Shown piece by piece: positions 42,866 through 51,957 of a stretch of 64,000 nucleotides of DNA. The stretch lies in the NCBI RefSeq assembly GCF_009017255.1, contig NZ_WBZB01000010.1:1-64000 (forward strand). Reading direction: 5' to 3'. The stretch is from Alkaliphilus serpentinus. Its GTDB lineage: Bacteria > Bacillota > Clostridia > Peptostreptococcales > Natronincolaceae. Position numbers and translations under genes: made by a program. The notes below the pieces were generated by a model that worked only from the letters and a program-made list of their open reading frames with translations, searched no databases and had not been told where the DNA came from. Position 1 is the first letter of the stretch; every line of letters starts with the position of its first letter.

Positions 42866-42889
42866 AGTTTATTTCCCGGGAAATAAACT
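42866..42889. promoter_or_regulatory. Noc-binding site (NBS) inside a 24-bp palindrome
   Basis: ATTTCCCGGGAAAT at 42871-42884 equals the B. subtilis Noc-binding consensus exactly as I know it. It is embedded in a longer perfect 24-bp palindrome (42866-42889) extended by AGTTT/AAACT arms. The window also encodes a Noc homologue at 57608-58405, so the site is probably bound by it to mark the nucleoid and block FtsZ assembly. Confidence 0.82.
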
Positions 42890-42901
42890 AATGTTATAAT
42901 A

Positions 42902-42944
42902 GAAAAAAGGTTTAAAAGTATGTAAGCTCTTCTAAACCTTTTCT
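42902..42944 (-). terminator. Terminator of the cupin gene
   Basis: On the minus strand AAAAGGTTTA pairs with TAAACCTTTT around an 18-nt loop, followed by TTCTATT. It lies about 90 nt after the cupin stop. Confidence 0.65.
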
Positions 42945-43033
42945 TGATTAGGGGATTTTTTATTATTACAGCAGCACGAAAACCTTCAATTAAAACTTAA
43001 ATATAAACTTACTCTCTATTATCTCTAATATCG

Positions 43034-43357
43034 TTAAGCCTTATAATCCTTAGGATTTGGGGCTTTTATTACAAAGAATTCTAATATATCTTCATGATTA
43101 TTATTAACATTCATCTTGGTATTAAAGGGTATATTAATAATATCTCCAACAACATAAAGCTGAGTGTCCTCTTGATTGAGCTTTAATGACATGGTGCCTC
43201 TAATTACTATCATATACACATTTGAATTGGAAAAATGTTCAGGTAAGCTGGTCCCCTTTGTTAAAACCATATGGTTAAGATGAATATTATGATCGTCAAT
43301 TATCCTTTCTATGATCTTTTCATTCGTAACTGAATATTTATAATTTTCCTGTATCAT
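43034..43357 (-). CDS. Small cupin-domain protein
   Basis: 107-aa single cupin barrel. The motif-1 region is DHNIHLNHMVLTKGTSLPEHFSNSN (metal ligands H and E/H partly kept) and motif 2 is GDIINIPFNTKMNVNN. It is one of the small stand-alone cupins often found beside Crp/Fnr genes. It diverges from the crp-like gene with an operator between (43416-43431) placed at about -40 for this gene, so it is probably an activation target. GGAGGTTTTGTC precedes the ATG. Ligand unknown. Confidence 0.8.
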   Translation of the reverse strand: MIQENYKYSVTNEKIIERIIDDHNIHLNHMVLTKGTSLPEHFSNSNVYMIVIRGTMSLKLNQEDTQLYVVGDIINIPFNTKMNVNNNHEDILEFFVIKAPNPKDYKA

Positions 43358-43415
43358 GACAAAACCTCCTTATTATTATTTTAATTATATATTATAATAG
43401 ATTCATGATTAGTAC

Positions 43416-43431
43416 AGTTACCATGGTAACT
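43416..43431. promoter_or_regulatory. Crp/Fnr-type operator in a divergent promoter region
   Basis: A perfect 16-bp palindrome, AGTTACCATGGTAACT, lies between the divergent cupin and crp-like genes. A TATAAT (-10) for the cupin gene sits at 43396-43391 on the minus strand, placing the palindrome centre about 40 nt upstream of its start site, the position used by class II Crp/Fnr activators. Confidence 0.65.
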
Positions 43432-43451
43432 AAATTTAAAAGGAGATTCTA

Positions 43452-44117
43452 ATGGATAACTCAATTGTTTCTTTAATTATGGCTACAGATCTTTTTAAGG
43501 ATTTTTCTCCAATGGAAATTACTAAACTCTTAAAATCCAAAACCTCCTTTTCTAAGTACAAAAAGAACACTATGATCTATTTTGAAGGAGAAAAATGCAT
43601 ATCTTTAGATATTTTATTGAAGGGTGAAATCATTATCCAGCGTATTGATGAAAAGGGGAATGTTTTAACAATTGTTGATTTTCATTCAGGAGATATCATT
43701 GGAGGTAACCTTTTATTTTCCAATCATCCCTATTACCCTATGTCAATAATAGCTAAAACAGATGTAGAAATTCTCCATCTTCAAAAAATCTTAATACTTG
43801 AACTGTGTCAAGAAAGCAAAATCTTTCTTACAAAATATCTATCCTCTATTTCAGATAAAACAACCATGTTAACCAATAAAATCAAAGAAGTCTCCTTAAA
43901 AAGTATTCGAAACTCAATCATAGATTACTTAAAATATCAGCATAATATTCAAAATAGCTATAAGATAAACCTAGGAATTTCAAAAAAAGAACTAGCAGAA
44001 AGGTTAGGAATTCAAAGAACGTCCTTATCACGAGAGCTCAACAAAATGAGAAAAGATGGGCTAGTAGAATTTGATGCCCATTCCATAACAATTATCAATA
44101 ATCGTATTATTAAATAA
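43452..44117 (+). CDS. Crp/Fnr-family transcription regulator
   Basis: 221-aa regulator with an N-terminal cyclic-nucleotide-binding-like beta-roll (about 12-125; FEGEKCISLDILLKGEIII) and a C-terminal winged helix (SKKELAERLGIQRTSLSRELNKMRKDG, about 178-204). It lacks the N-terminal cysteine cluster of Fnr and a full cAMP phosphate-binding motif, so its signal may be heme, NO or another ligand, as in HcpR/CooA-like proteins. AAAAGGAGATTCTA precedes the ATG. It diverges from the cupin gene and probably controls it through the shared palindrome. Confidence 0.85.
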   Translation: MDNSIVSLIMATDLFKDFSPMEITKLLKSKTSFSKYKKNTMIYFEGEKCISLDILLKGEIIIQRIDEKGNVLTIVDFHSGDIIGGNLLFSNHPYYPMSIIAKTDVEILHLQKILILELCQESKIFLTKYLSSISDKTTMLTNKIKEVSLKSIRNSIIDYLKYQHNIQNSYKINLGISKKELAERLGIQRTSLSRELNKMRKDGLVEFDAHSITIINNRIIK

Positions 44118-44148
44118 ATCTTTTTTTTATCTAGATCCATAAAAAAAT

Positions 44149-44183
44149 AGAAGGGACCCACTACAGACAACATCCCCTCTACT
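44149..44183. terminator. Convergent terminator, crp-like gene / DUF1540
   Basis: TAGAAGGGA and TCCCCTCTA arms (one bulge) separated by 16 nt, with A/T-rich flanks on both sides, lie between the convergent crp-like and DUF1540 genes. Confidence 0.5.
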
Positions 44184-44198
44184 TTTTATTAAACTTCT

Positions 44199-44372
44199 CT
44201 ATTTGCCTTGAAGCATAAAGGTTGCACAGTCAGTTTCTTGTGTGTCGTGGGCATTTCTAGGCTGAACTTCTATTCTTTCAGCTGCACAGTGATCACCTTG
44301 CATATAATAATGACAGGTATTAACCACACACTTAATTCCCTCATTTGGGTGATCCATTTTTTGTACCCTCAT
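44199..44372 (-). CDS. DUF1540 cysteine-rich small protein
   Basis: 57-aa protein with one DUF1540 repeat: IKCVVNTCHYYMQGDHCAAERI and a later TDCATF cysteine, giving C-x4-C-x8-C ... C, likely a metal-binding fold. DUF1540 proteins are common in spore-forming clostridia. The ATG at 44372 follows GGAGGTTACAAA; the longer frame has no RBS. Stands alone. Function unknown. Confidence 0.85.
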   Translation of the reverse strand: MRVQKMDHPNEGIKCVVNTCHYYMQGDHCAAERIEVQPRNAHDTQETDCATFMLQGK

Positions 44373-44564
44373 TTTGTAACCTCCTATATAGAATATTAGA
44401 ATCGAAAATATTACTTGCATAATCCTTTACTCTATACAGAATAAAATCTTGAAATAGTTAGCTTTTAGTAGCTATTCAGGTTTTATTCACAGCAATATTA
44501 ACTTATTGTGTTTTATATGGACATAGCCTTTTTTAAGTTCTAATTCATGTATAATTCCTATTTG

Positions 44565-45581
44565 TTAAAGAATTAAATAGGAAAGAGCATTAAAGAGATA
44601 TCCGATAATTAGTATGCCAATAGTTACGATTGCAACAAAGACCCCTAATAATTTTTTCTTCATAACTTTACTTAACATAATCATAGAAGGCAATGATAAT
44701 GCCGTCACAGCCATCATAAAGGATAGTATTGTTCCGATTCCTACACCTTTAGAAAATAAAGCCTCTGCAATTGGCAATGTTCCAAATATATCTGCATACA
44801 TAGGTATTCCCACTAAGGTAGCAAGTAAAACTGAAAAGGGATTATTTTCTCCAATTACATTTTGAATCACTGATTCAGGTATCCAGTTATGAATGATGGC
44901 ACCTATCCCAACTCCTATCAGAATATATAACCAAACCCTTTTAATAATTTCTGTAACTTGCCCCTTTGAATAAGAGATTCTTTCTTTACGACTCATTTCC
45001 TGAATTTCTACATCAGCAACTTGTATTTCTTTAACATATCCTTCTACATATTTTTCAAGCTTGAGTTTATCAATTAAGGTTCCTCCTATAACTGCTAGGA
45101 TTAATCCCACAACAACATAGACTGTAGCAATCCTTATTCCAAAGAATGACATCAATAACAAGAATGATGCTAAATCCACCATAGGAGATGAAATTAAAAA
45201 TGAAAATGTAACTCCTATTGGTAACCCTGCTGAAGTAAAACCTATAAAAATTGGAATACTAGAGCAGCTACAAAATGGTGTAATAGTACCAAGCAAAGCT
45301 CCTAAAAGGTTTCCTTTTATTCCTTTAATTCTACCAAGTATTTTCCTAGTTCTTTCTGGTGGAAAGTAACTTTGTATATAGGATATTGCAAAAATAAGTA
45401 TCGAAAGAAGTAAAAAAATCTTTATTGTATCATAAATAAAGAAATGAACACTTCCTCCTAGTCTACTCCCATAATCTAATTTAAATATTTTTTCAACCAA
45501 TAGTTTAACAAGATCATATAGCCATGTCATCTTTAATAATTGATCATTTAGAATACTAAAGATTTGATTGATATAATTCAT
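44565..45581 (-). CDS. DUF318/ArsP-like permease
   Basis: 338-aa membrane permease with about eight to ten helices. The GTITPFCSCSSIPIFIGFTSAGLP segment (about 91-114) carries the conserved Cys pair of the DUF318/YraQ family, which includes ArsP, a methylarsenite efflux permease; a second GIPMYADIFGTLPIAEALFSKG repeat (about 250) mirrors the first. The ArsR-type gene 11 nt upstream carries an arsenic-sensor-like CVC motif, supporting a metal(loid) efflux role. Export of a specific arsenical is inference. Confidence 0.8.
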   Translation of the reverse strand: MNYINQIFSILNDQLLKMTWLYDLVKLLVEKIFKLDYGSRLGGSVHFFIYDTIKIFLLLSILIFAISYIQSYFPPERTRKILGRIKGIKGNLLGALLGTITPFCSCSSIPIFIGFTSAGLPIGVTFSFLISSPMVDLASFLLLMSFFGIRIATVYVVVGLILAVIGGTLIDKLKLEKYVEGYVKEIQVADVEIQEMSRKERISYSKGQVTEIIKRVWLYILIGVGIGAIIHNWIPESVIQNVIGENNPFSVLLATLVGIPMYADIFGTLPIAEALFSKGVGIGTILSFMMAVTALSLPSMIMLSKVMKKKLLGVFVAIVTIGILIIGYLFNALSYLIL

Positions 45582-45592
45582 TGTAAGTCCCC

Positions 45593-45961
45593 CTAATCAT
45601 CCTTTTTTAAATCTTTAAGCTCCTTCATCTTCTCTTTAATATAATCGTCAGTATAGCTTATCCTTAGTAAATCCTCTTTTAGTGTTGGATAGTCTTCAGT
45701 ATTTCTTGTGATATTTTCTAAAATTGAAACCAGCATTTTATTTTCTTTATTTAGATAGTAAAATATGAATTTTTCATCTCGTTCATCTTTAACAAAGCCC
45801 ATATTTCTAAGCTTTGCTAAATGCTTTGAAATTTTAGGCTGACTTTCTTTCATTACTCCTTGCAATTGGCATACACAAAGTTTCTTTTGATATAGAAGCA
45901 CTAGAATTCTCAGACGAGTTTCATCAGCTAAAACTTTAAAAATATTTATAAGTGCCCTCAT
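45593..45961 (-). CDS. ArsR-family metal(loid)-responsive repressor
   Basis: 122-aa winged-helix repressor. FKVLADETRLRILVLLYQKKLCVCQLQG contains the C-x-C metal(loid)-binding motif in the alpha3 region typical of arsenite sensors (ELCVCD-like); the recognition helix is ESQPKISKHLAKLRNMG. ATG at 45961 has AGGAAGTGTAAGA before it; the 13-residue longer frame has no RBS. It is followed at 11 nt by the permease gene, an arsR-arsP-like operon. The upstream AT-rich region includes ATATACCCATACGAGAATAT, a weak dyad. Confidence 0.85.
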   Translation of the reverse strand: MRALINIFKVLADETRLRILVLLYQKKLCVCQLQGVMKESQPKISKHLAKLRNMGFVKDERDEKFIFYYLNKENKMLVSILENITRNTEDYPTLKEDLLRISYTDDYIKEKMKELKDLKKDD

Positions 45962-46000
45962 TCTTACACTTCCTTTACTCTTATTTTCCTTCGCAATCAT

Positions 46001-46280
46001 ATTCTCGTATGGGTATATGTGTATATAATTATATTATTCCTCCTTTCTTCTCTTGTCAATATATAAATGATTTTCTAGAATCCTATAAAGACTGATTAAT
46101 AACTGAAAGATAATGTTAACGAATTACTATACTAAAATACCCTTATAGATTTAACTTTAGCTGTTTAAATGTATTATTATGGAAACAATTTTTTATTCTC
46201 TATAATAATTCTATATCTTTACTTTTATTTCATCTTATTTAATAGGTTACTCTTCAAATTTAGATTAAAGCTGTAGCATA
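46001..46280. other. Intergenic region upstream of the arsR-like operon
   Basis: AT-rich sequence between the ArsR-type gene and the recR terminator. It should contain the arsR promoter; no clear boxes or further structured element were recognised. Confidence 0.3.
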
Positions 46281-46327
46281 AAAAAACATACTAATAAGGT
46301 TGTATCAATCCTTTACCAGTATGTTTT
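46281..46327 (-). terminator. Terminator of the dnaX-ybaB-recR operon
   Basis: AAAACATACT and AGTATGTTTT form a perfect 10-bp stem with an inner AAGG/CCTT pairing; the minus strand then reads TTTATGC. It lies about 65 nt after the recR stop. Confidence 0.7.
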
Positions 46328-46392
46328 ATGTAATCTTTTATATATAAATGTTCGTACAATAATTGGTTTTTTTCAAAAAAACTAATTTGTTA

Positions 46393-46992
46393 CTAAACTT
46401 CTCTTCTGCCCTCTAAAGCCTTTGCAAGGGTAACTTCGTCTGCATATTCAAGATCTCCACCAACGGGAATACCATGGGCTATTCTTGTAACCTTAATACC
46501 TAAGGGCTTGAGAAGTCTAGCAATATACATAGCCGTGGCTTCTCCTTCTATATTGGGATTCGTTGCTAAAATAACTTCTTTAACAGTAGTTTCTCCCACT
46601 CTGCCTAGCAATTCTTTAATCTTAATTTCCTCAGGACCAATTCCATCTAAGGGTGAAATTGCACCATGTAGCACATGATATAAACCTTTATATTCTTTCG
46701 TTTTTTCCATAGCAATTACATCACGTGGGTCTTCTACTACACAAATAACCTCATCACTTCTTGTCCTGTCTGTGCAAATATTACATTGATCAGCATCCGT
46801 CAGATTGGTGCAGATACTACAATACTTTATGCTTTCTTTTGCAACGGTTATGGCTGTCGCCAGTTGATAAGCATCCTCATTGGTTAAGCTTATCACATAA
46901 AATGCCAATCTTTGAGCTGTCTTTCTACCTATGCCGGGTAGTTTGGTAAATTCATCAATTAGTTTTGCTATAGGTGCTGAATAATAGTTCAT
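46393..46992 (-). CDS. recR: Recombination protein RecR
   Basis: 199-aa RecR, a toroidal DNA-clamp mediator of RecFOR repair. Shows the helix-hairpin-helix [19 protein letters not shown] (10-28), a Cys4 zinc finger [16 protein letters not shown] (about 57-72), the Toprim domain ([17 protein letters not shown]) and the C-terminal [24 protein letters not shown]. Usual length. Third gene of dnaX-ybaB-recR. Confidence 0.97.
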   Translation of the reverse strand: MNYYSAPIAKLIDEFTKLPGIGRKTAQRLAFYVISLTNEDAYQLATAITVAKESIKYCSICTNLTDADQCNICTDRTRSDEVICVVEDPRDVIAMEKTKEYKGLYHVLHGAISPLDGIGPEEIKIKELLGRVGETTVKEVILATNPNIEGEATAMYIARLLKPLGIKVTRIAHGIPVGGDLEYADEVTLAKALEGRREV

Positions 46993-47016
46993 TAATCCCC
47001 CTCAATTCCTAGAAAG

Positions 47017-47358
47017 CTAGAATAACCCCAGCAAGCTAACATTTCCTGTTACCTTTGCCATTTCCTTAGATACCATTTCTTCAGCAGAGCGTATAGCTTC
47101 ATTTACAGCTGCCATAATTAAGTCCTGTAGCATTTCAGCATCATCTGGATCAATTACTTCAGGTTTGATTTCTATAGCAAGAATCTCCTTCTTCCCATTT
47201 ATTTTAACGGTTACTGCACCACCACCAGCACTGGTTTCTAACTCTTTTCTGTTGAGCTCCTCTTGCATTTCTTCCATTTGCTTTTGCATTTTTTGAACCT
47301 GCTTCATCATATTATTCATATTGGGCATACCACCCATTCCCTGGAATCCTTTCTTCAT
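47017..47358 (-). CDS. YbaB/EbfC nucleoid-associated protein
   Basis: 113-aa YbaB/EbfC family DNA-binding protein. A methionine/asparagine/glycine-rich N terminus leads to the helix [19 protein letters not shown], the strand [20 protein letters not shown] and a C-terminal helix. It forms dimers and binds DNA. Located between dnaX and recR as in most bacteria, 24 nt before recR. Confidence 0.95.
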   Translation of the reverse strand: MKKGFQGMGGMPNMNNMMKQVQKMQKQMEEMQEELNRKELETSAGGGAVTVKINGKKEILAIEIKPEVIDPDDAEMLQDLIMAAVNEAIRSAEEMVSKEMAKVTGNVSLLGLF

Positions 47359-47428
47359 TTCTTATACCTCCTTAAGGTTTATTAATTTTTTACTTTTTAA
47401 ATTATATCACAAACTTCTCTAAATCACA

Positions 47429-49093
47429 TTATTCTTCAATTATTTCAAGGATATTTTCTGGAACCTTCTCCCTTAGTATATTGATGGCTTCATCCTCTTG
47501 AACCTGGCTAATAGCATCCCCATCCATAACAACTTTTAATCTTATTGATTCACCTGTTACCTTATATATTACAGAAGCAATATACTCCTTAGTGGCTTCC
47601 TTATCTAAAGCTTCTCTATGAAAACCATAACCTTCTTTAAATCCTATTATTAGATTTCCATCTTTTACTCCTACAAGATGTCCTTCCATAAGAAAAGCTT
47701 TAATCTGTGCCTTCTTATTTTTCTTTAATGCTTCTAATACCTCATCCCAGTTGTCTTTAATCACATTAAAATCCGCCGCTTTTTCAGGTTTTTTTACTGT
47801 TTCTTTAGCACTTTTCTTAGTTTGATCTTCTTCTATAAATTTCTTATGGTAATTTGATTCTTCTTTAGATTTTATTTGATAATGTCCATCTAAGTTTCCT
47901 GTATCTTTAATTAAGGGAGTTTCTGCTGCAATTGCAATATTTTTACCCTTAATTAAGCTCTCCAGCTGTTGAATTCTATCCTCCAACTCTTCCACAGAAG
48001 AATTAAATCCCTTCTTGGAGATTTTAGCAATAGTAACCTCTAGTATAATTTGTGGCTGAGTTGCATATTTCATCTTACCTTCAGCTTCAGATAAATCTTG
48101 TATAATTTTAATAAGCTCCCCTTCCTTAAAGAGTTTCTCCTCTTTAGCAATATGATGAAGGGAAACATCATCTCCTCTATATAAGTCCTCAAGTTGAATT
48201 TTCATTTTTTCCATTAATAGTATTCTAAGATGTTTTATAAGATCCTTAATAAATAATTGTACATCTTTACCTTCCATTACCACCTTTTGTATATGAGTTA
48301 ATGCTTGTGATGGCTCCTTTTCCCCTATTGCTTGAATCAACTGATGCAATAGCTCATCACTAATTAATCCCATGGTATCAGCTACTTTGTCATATAGTAA
48401 CTCCCCTTGAGTAAAGGATATACATTGTTCAAGAATACTAAGTGAATCTCGAATGGATCCCCTACCGTTGGCAGCTATCACCCAAAGTGCCTTTTCCTCA
48501 TATTTAATTTCCATACTATCGCAAATAGATAGGATATGGCTGAAAATTTCCTTTGTTTTTACAGGTTTAAAATCAAATCTTTGACACCTTGATAATATCG
48601 TCGCAGGAAGCTTATGGGGCTCTGTGGTAGCTAATATAAAAATTACATGGCTAGGTGGCTCCTCTAAGGTTTTTAGTAATGCATTAAAGGCTCCTGTGCT
48701 AAGCATGTGAACTTCATCAACAATATATACCTTATATCTTCCTCTAGATGGAGGGTATTTAACATTTTCTCTAATTTCTCTAATATGATCTACACCGTTA
48801 TTGGATGCTGCGTCAATTTCCATTACATCCATAATACTTTCTGAGAGAATACCAGTACAAATGGCACATTCATTACATGGATTATTGTCAATAGGATTAT
48901 TACAATTAATTGCCCTGGCGAAAATTTTAGCAGTTGAAGTTTTACCTGTTCCTCTGGTTCCTGAAAAGAGATAGGCGTGGGATATTTTTTCATCCCTCAT
49001 CTGATTCTTTAAGGTTTTCACAACATGTTGTTGTCCAACTACGTCTTCGAAAATTTTCGGCCGCCATTTTCTATATAATGCCTTATAAGTCAT
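47429..49093 (-). CDS. dnaX: DNA polymerase III subunit tau/gamma
   Basis: 554-aa clamp-loader ATPase. Walker A GTRGTGKTSTAKIFARAINC (about 45-64), the Cys4 zinc knuckle (C64, CNECAIC, about 72-79), Walker B YIVDEVHMLS (about 117-126), arginine-finger SRC motif LSRCQRF, lid and oligomerisation domains, and a C-terminal tau extension (about 365-554) that contacts the polymerase and helicase. No obvious slippery frameshift site was looked for in detail. First gene of dnaX-ybaB-recR; no adjacent SRP RNA seen. Confidence 0.97.
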   Translation of the reverse strand: MTYKALYRKWRPKIFEDVVGQQHVVKTLKNQMRDEKISHAYLFSGTRGTGKTSTAKIFARAINCNNPIDNNPCNECAICTGILSESIMDVMEIDAASNNGVDHIREIRENVKYPPSRGRYKVYIVDEVHMLSTGAFNALLKTLEEPPSHVIFILATTEPHKLPATILSRCQRFDFKPVKTKEIFSHILSICDSMEIKYEEKALWVIAANGRGSIRDSLSILEQCISFTQGELLYDKVADTMGLISDELLHQLIQAIGEKEPSQALTHIQKVVMEGKDVQLFIKDLIKHLRILLMEKMKIQLEDLYRGDDVSLHHIAKEEKLFKEGELIKIIQDLSEAEGKMKYATQPQIILEVTIAKISKKGFNSSVEELEDRIQQLESLIKGKNIAIAAETPLIKDTGNLDGHYQIKSKEESNYHKKFIEEDQTKKSAKETVKKPEKAADFNVIKDNWDEVLEALKKNKKAQIKAFLMEGHLVGVKDGNLIIGFKEGYGFHREALDKEATKEYIASVIYKVTGESIRLKVVMDGDAISQVQEDEAINILREKVPENILEIIEE

Positions 49094-49157
49094 TTTATCA
49101 CCTTCACTTATTCTTAAGTAGTTTCATTATATCACAGCTTCTTCCTTCAATATAATA

Positions 49158-49826
49158 TTACAATAACCAATTTAGAAAACTAACCAGCCAATTTTCCAAA
49201 AAGCTCTGTAATAGTATAGATTCATCTATTGCCATTGCCATTTTACCGTAAGGATTCTTTAATGTTATTGGAAGAATAATGATTAGTACTATAAGAATGA
49301 TTAAAATTCCTCTTATGGCTCCTACCATGGCTCCTCCAAGTCTATTCATGGTGTTTAAAATTGGTAATTTAAAAGCATTATCGATGATTTGTGATATAAA
49401 AATTACTGTCAATCTTACAAGGATGAATATTAGTATAATACTAATTATATTAATGATGAATATTGTAATGCTATTGGATAAATCATTTTTTATTGCTGCT
49501 GCGCTTTCAGTATGGGTTAAAATACTGGTTTCTTTGATTAAATAATCCTTTAAAAAGCCCACAAGGGGATTACTTCCCTCCTCCGGGAGTTCTTTTGGAA
49601 TCCATAGAGAAATCAAACCATCAAAATTGTTACCAATAAAATTTTTAATCGCTAAGTCAATGGAAGTAGTTTTTTGTATCCACTCAGATAGTTTGAGATA
49701 GTAAATCTTAGCAGCAATAACAGCTACAATATAGCTTCCAAAGCTCATCAACGAGAGAACAAATCCCTTTTTAAAACCCCATAAAATATTCATGAATATC
49801 ATTATAATAATAAATATATCCAACAT
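49158..49826 (-). CDS. CvpA-family membrane protein
   Basis: 222-aa integral membrane protein of the CvpA/YshB type. The hallmark DIFIIIMIFMNILWGFKKGFVL and the LMSFGSYIVAVIAAKIYY helices are at the N terminus, followed by an extracellular loop (about 50-105) and the pair of C-terminal helices around LNRLGGAMVGAIRGILIILIV (with the family NRxxGxxxGxxRG motif written here as MNRLGGAMVGAIRG). AAGGAGTAAAATCAA precedes the ATG. Probably a septal or envelope-related protein; role uncertain. Confidence 0.85.
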   Translation of the reverse strand: MLDIFIIIMIFMNILWGFKKGFVLSLMSFGSYIVAVIAAKIYYLKLSEWIQKTTSIDLAIKNFIGNNFDGLISLWIPKELPEEGSNPLVGFLKDYLIKETSILTHTESAAAIKNDLSNSITIFIINIISIILIFILVRLTVIFISQIIDNAFKLPILNTMNRLGGAMVGAIRGILIILIVLIIILPITLKNPYGKMAMAIDESILLQSFLENWLVSFLNWLL

Positions 49827-49850
49827 TTGATTTTACTCCTTCTTTTGCTA

Positions 49851-50966
49851 TTATTGAAGCTTTGTAAAGGTTAATCTTTCCTTTGTTACAATAACCAAAT
49901 GATTATTGGGGAATAAATAGGCCCTTTCTATGTCGCTGCTATATAAATGCTCTAGTATTTTTTCTTCATTAAAACCCTCAACATAAATAGATCGTTCTCC
50001 ATAATACAATACTTTATCCTCTATAACATCTAACCCCTTCACCTTCTCCTTTGGTTTTATCTCCCTTATTAGCTTACCATTAGTCTTATATATTATAATT
50101 CCTAAACTATTTCTACCTTGAATTATACCACTATTTATATCATTACCTCCATATAAAACAAGGATTTCATCATTAAAGGTTTCTACAAGTTTTACATTTC
50201 TAATTGAAGCTGACCATTTTTCTTCCTTGTCTATATAACTAGTTACTTTGTTTTCCTGTACCAAAACTAAGCTTCCTTTTTTATCATAAAACATATTTAA
50301 TATAATTTCATCTACTTGATTAAAACTTATTACATCTCCATTATAATTGTAGGTGATTAAGTGACTTTCTAAACTACCCCCTTTAACAGCTATGATCTGA
50401 ATAAGGAGTTCATTTAGCTTTTTTGAGTTTAAAGTGCTTAGTATATCGCCTTCCCTTATTAGTATTTCTGAAATTTTCTTTCCAGCTTCATTTAATAGAG
50501 TTACCGACTTTACTAAAAGCCCCCCTTCTGCATTATGCTGAAGAACCACCAAATTCTCATTGTTGACATCAAAGCTTTTAACCTTTTTTTCTATTACCAC
50601 TTTATAAACTACATTTCCATCCTTCTCTATTCGTGTTAATTGATTATTGTTTTGATCATATATATATATACTTTGGTTATTGTTTGTAATTAAAGGGTTA
50701 ATTGCCCCTATATGAAGACTCCAAATCAATTCTCCCTTATAGTTATAATAGAATAAAACACCATCCCAGTATTTAGCTATTCCATCATTAAGCTTCTTAT
50801 ATTGAATATGGCTACTATGGGGCAATTCAATTTCTTTTAAAAGATAGATGTCTAAAGCCTCTGCCTTTATTTTTCCCTTAAAATAGTTTATAGACATTGG
50901 GTTTGCTAAAAGAAAGATCAATATCAGCACTAATAGAATATAAACTATTCTTTTTTTTATTTCCAT
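49851..50966 (-). CDS. Membrane-anchored propeller-like protein, unknown
   Basis: 371-aa protein with an N-terminal membrane helix (RIVYILLVLILIFLLANPM) and an extracellular domain of repeated beta-strand units, each about 40-50 residues, with segments such as GELIWSLHIGAI, NGDVVYKVVIEKK-like and GSLVLVQENKVTS, recalling PQQ/WD-type propellers. No catalytic motif was seen. The ATG at 50966 follows GGGGGTTATGAA; the longer frame would start inside the parS site. Adjacent to cvpA (24 nt), so probably the same transcript. Family not recognised. Confidence 0.7.
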   Translation of the reverse strand: MEIKKRIVYILLVLILIFLLANPMSINYFKGKIKAEALDIYLLKEIELPHSSHIQYKKLNDGIAKYWDGVLFYYNYKGELIWSLHIGAINPLITNNNQSIYIYDQNNNQLTRIEKDGNVVYKVVIEKKVKSFDVNNENLVVLQHNAEGGLLVKSVTLLNEAGKKISEILIREGDILSTLNSKKLNELLIQIIAVKGGSLESHLITYNYNGDVISFNQVDEIILNMFYDKKGSLVLVQENKVTSYIDKEEKWSASIRNVKLVETFNDEILVLYGGNDINSGIIQGRNSLGIIIYKTNGKLIREIKPKEKVKGLDVIEDKVLYYGERSIYVEGFNEEKILEHLYSSDIERAYLFPNNHLVIVTKERLTFTKLQ

Positions 50967-50979
50967 TTCATAACCCCCT

Positions 50980-50995
50980 TGTTTCACGTGAAACA
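50980..50995. promoter_or_regulatory. parS: parS centromere site
   Basis: TGTTTCACGTGAAACA, a perfect match to the Firmicute parS consensus and a complete palindrome. It lies in the leader of the propeller-like gene, about 5 kb from spo0J. ParB/Spo0J loading site for chromosome segregation. Confidence 0.93.
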
Positions 50996-50999
50996 TCCA

Positions 51000-51351
51000 T
51001 TTAATATTTTCTAAGACCCTTTAAGTATTTACTATCATTAATTAGATAAATTCTTGTTTTTCCAACTTATCTCCTTTTGTCATGTGATTTCGTTTTTACC
51101 TATTGAATGGAACTTAATTAATAGTCTTCATTTATATCTCTATATTTTCTACCTTGAAGGCGGTAATCCTCTATATAAAACTTCTTTATAAAAGAAATTG
51201 GAGTTATCTATAAACTTCTTATCATTGTTAAAGATTTTAAAGAACTGTATTTAAATAAAAAATTTGGGCAAACTCTTTTAGAAATCATATTTTTATAACT
51301 GACTTAATACTTTAATATATGATATTTAATTTCTCATAAAGGAGGCTCTAT
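51000..51351. other. Intergenic region upstream of yyaC
   Basis: About 350 nt of AT-rich DNA between divergent genes, holding both promoters. No gene or clear regulatory hairpin was seen apart from the parS site at its left edge. Confidence 0.35.
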
Positions 51352-51942
51352 ATGTCTTTAATAAAAACTTCTTCTGATTCTATAAATATAAATATGCCTA
51401 TGGCTTACATAGATTTCAGCTCTTTACTAATTGGATACCTAAAGGAATTTTACAAAGACCCCTTTGAAGAGCTTATCATTTTATGTATTGGAACAGACCG
51501 ATCTACTGGTGATTCATTGGGGCCCCTCATCGGCTATAAACTTACAAGCACCCTTTCTAGATATCCTAATGTTTTTGTTTATGGTACATTAGATGAACCT
51601 GTACATGCTAAAAATTTAGATGAGAAAATTAACTATATTTATTCTAATTATAAATCTCCCTTCATAATTGCTATAGATGCTTGTTTAGGTAAAATGGACA
51701 GGATAGGTTATATAAAAATAGGTAATGGCCCCCTTAAACCAGGTGCCGGTGTTAATAAGGACCTGACAGCTGTTGGAGACTTGCATATCACAGGTATTGT
51801 GAATCTATCGGGTTATATGGAATATTTAGTGCTTCAGAATACTAGATTAAGTCTAGTCATGAAAATGGCAGAGACTATTTCAGAAGGGTTAAAATTTTCT
51901 TTATGGAAGCTAAATAAACATAGGCTATTAGTTCAAACTTAA
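51352..51942 (+). CDS. yyaC: Spore protease-like protein YyaC (DUF1256)
   Basis: 196-aa protein of the YyaC family, related to the germination protease GPR fold. Signatures are ICIGTDRSTGDSLGPLIGYKL (about 45-65), YGTLDEPVHAKNL (about 82-94), AIDACLGKMDRIG (about 112-124) and PLKPGAGVNKDLTAVGDLHI. Sporulation genes of this family are typically sigma-controlled. It is read alone on the plus strand. AAAGGAGGCTCTAT precedes the ATG. It supports a spore-forming host. Confidence 0.9.
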   Translation: MSLIKTSSDSININMPMAYIDFSSLLIGYLKEFYKDPFEELIILCIGTDRSTGDSLGPLIGYKLTSTLSRYPNVFVYGTLDEPVHAKNLDEKINYIYSNYKSPFIIAIDACLGKMDRIGYIKIGNGPLKPGAGVNKDLTAVGDLHITGIVNLSGYMEYLVLQNTRLSLVMKMAETISEGLKFSLWKLNKHRLLVQT

Positions 51943-51957
51943 AAAAGGGTCTTAAAG

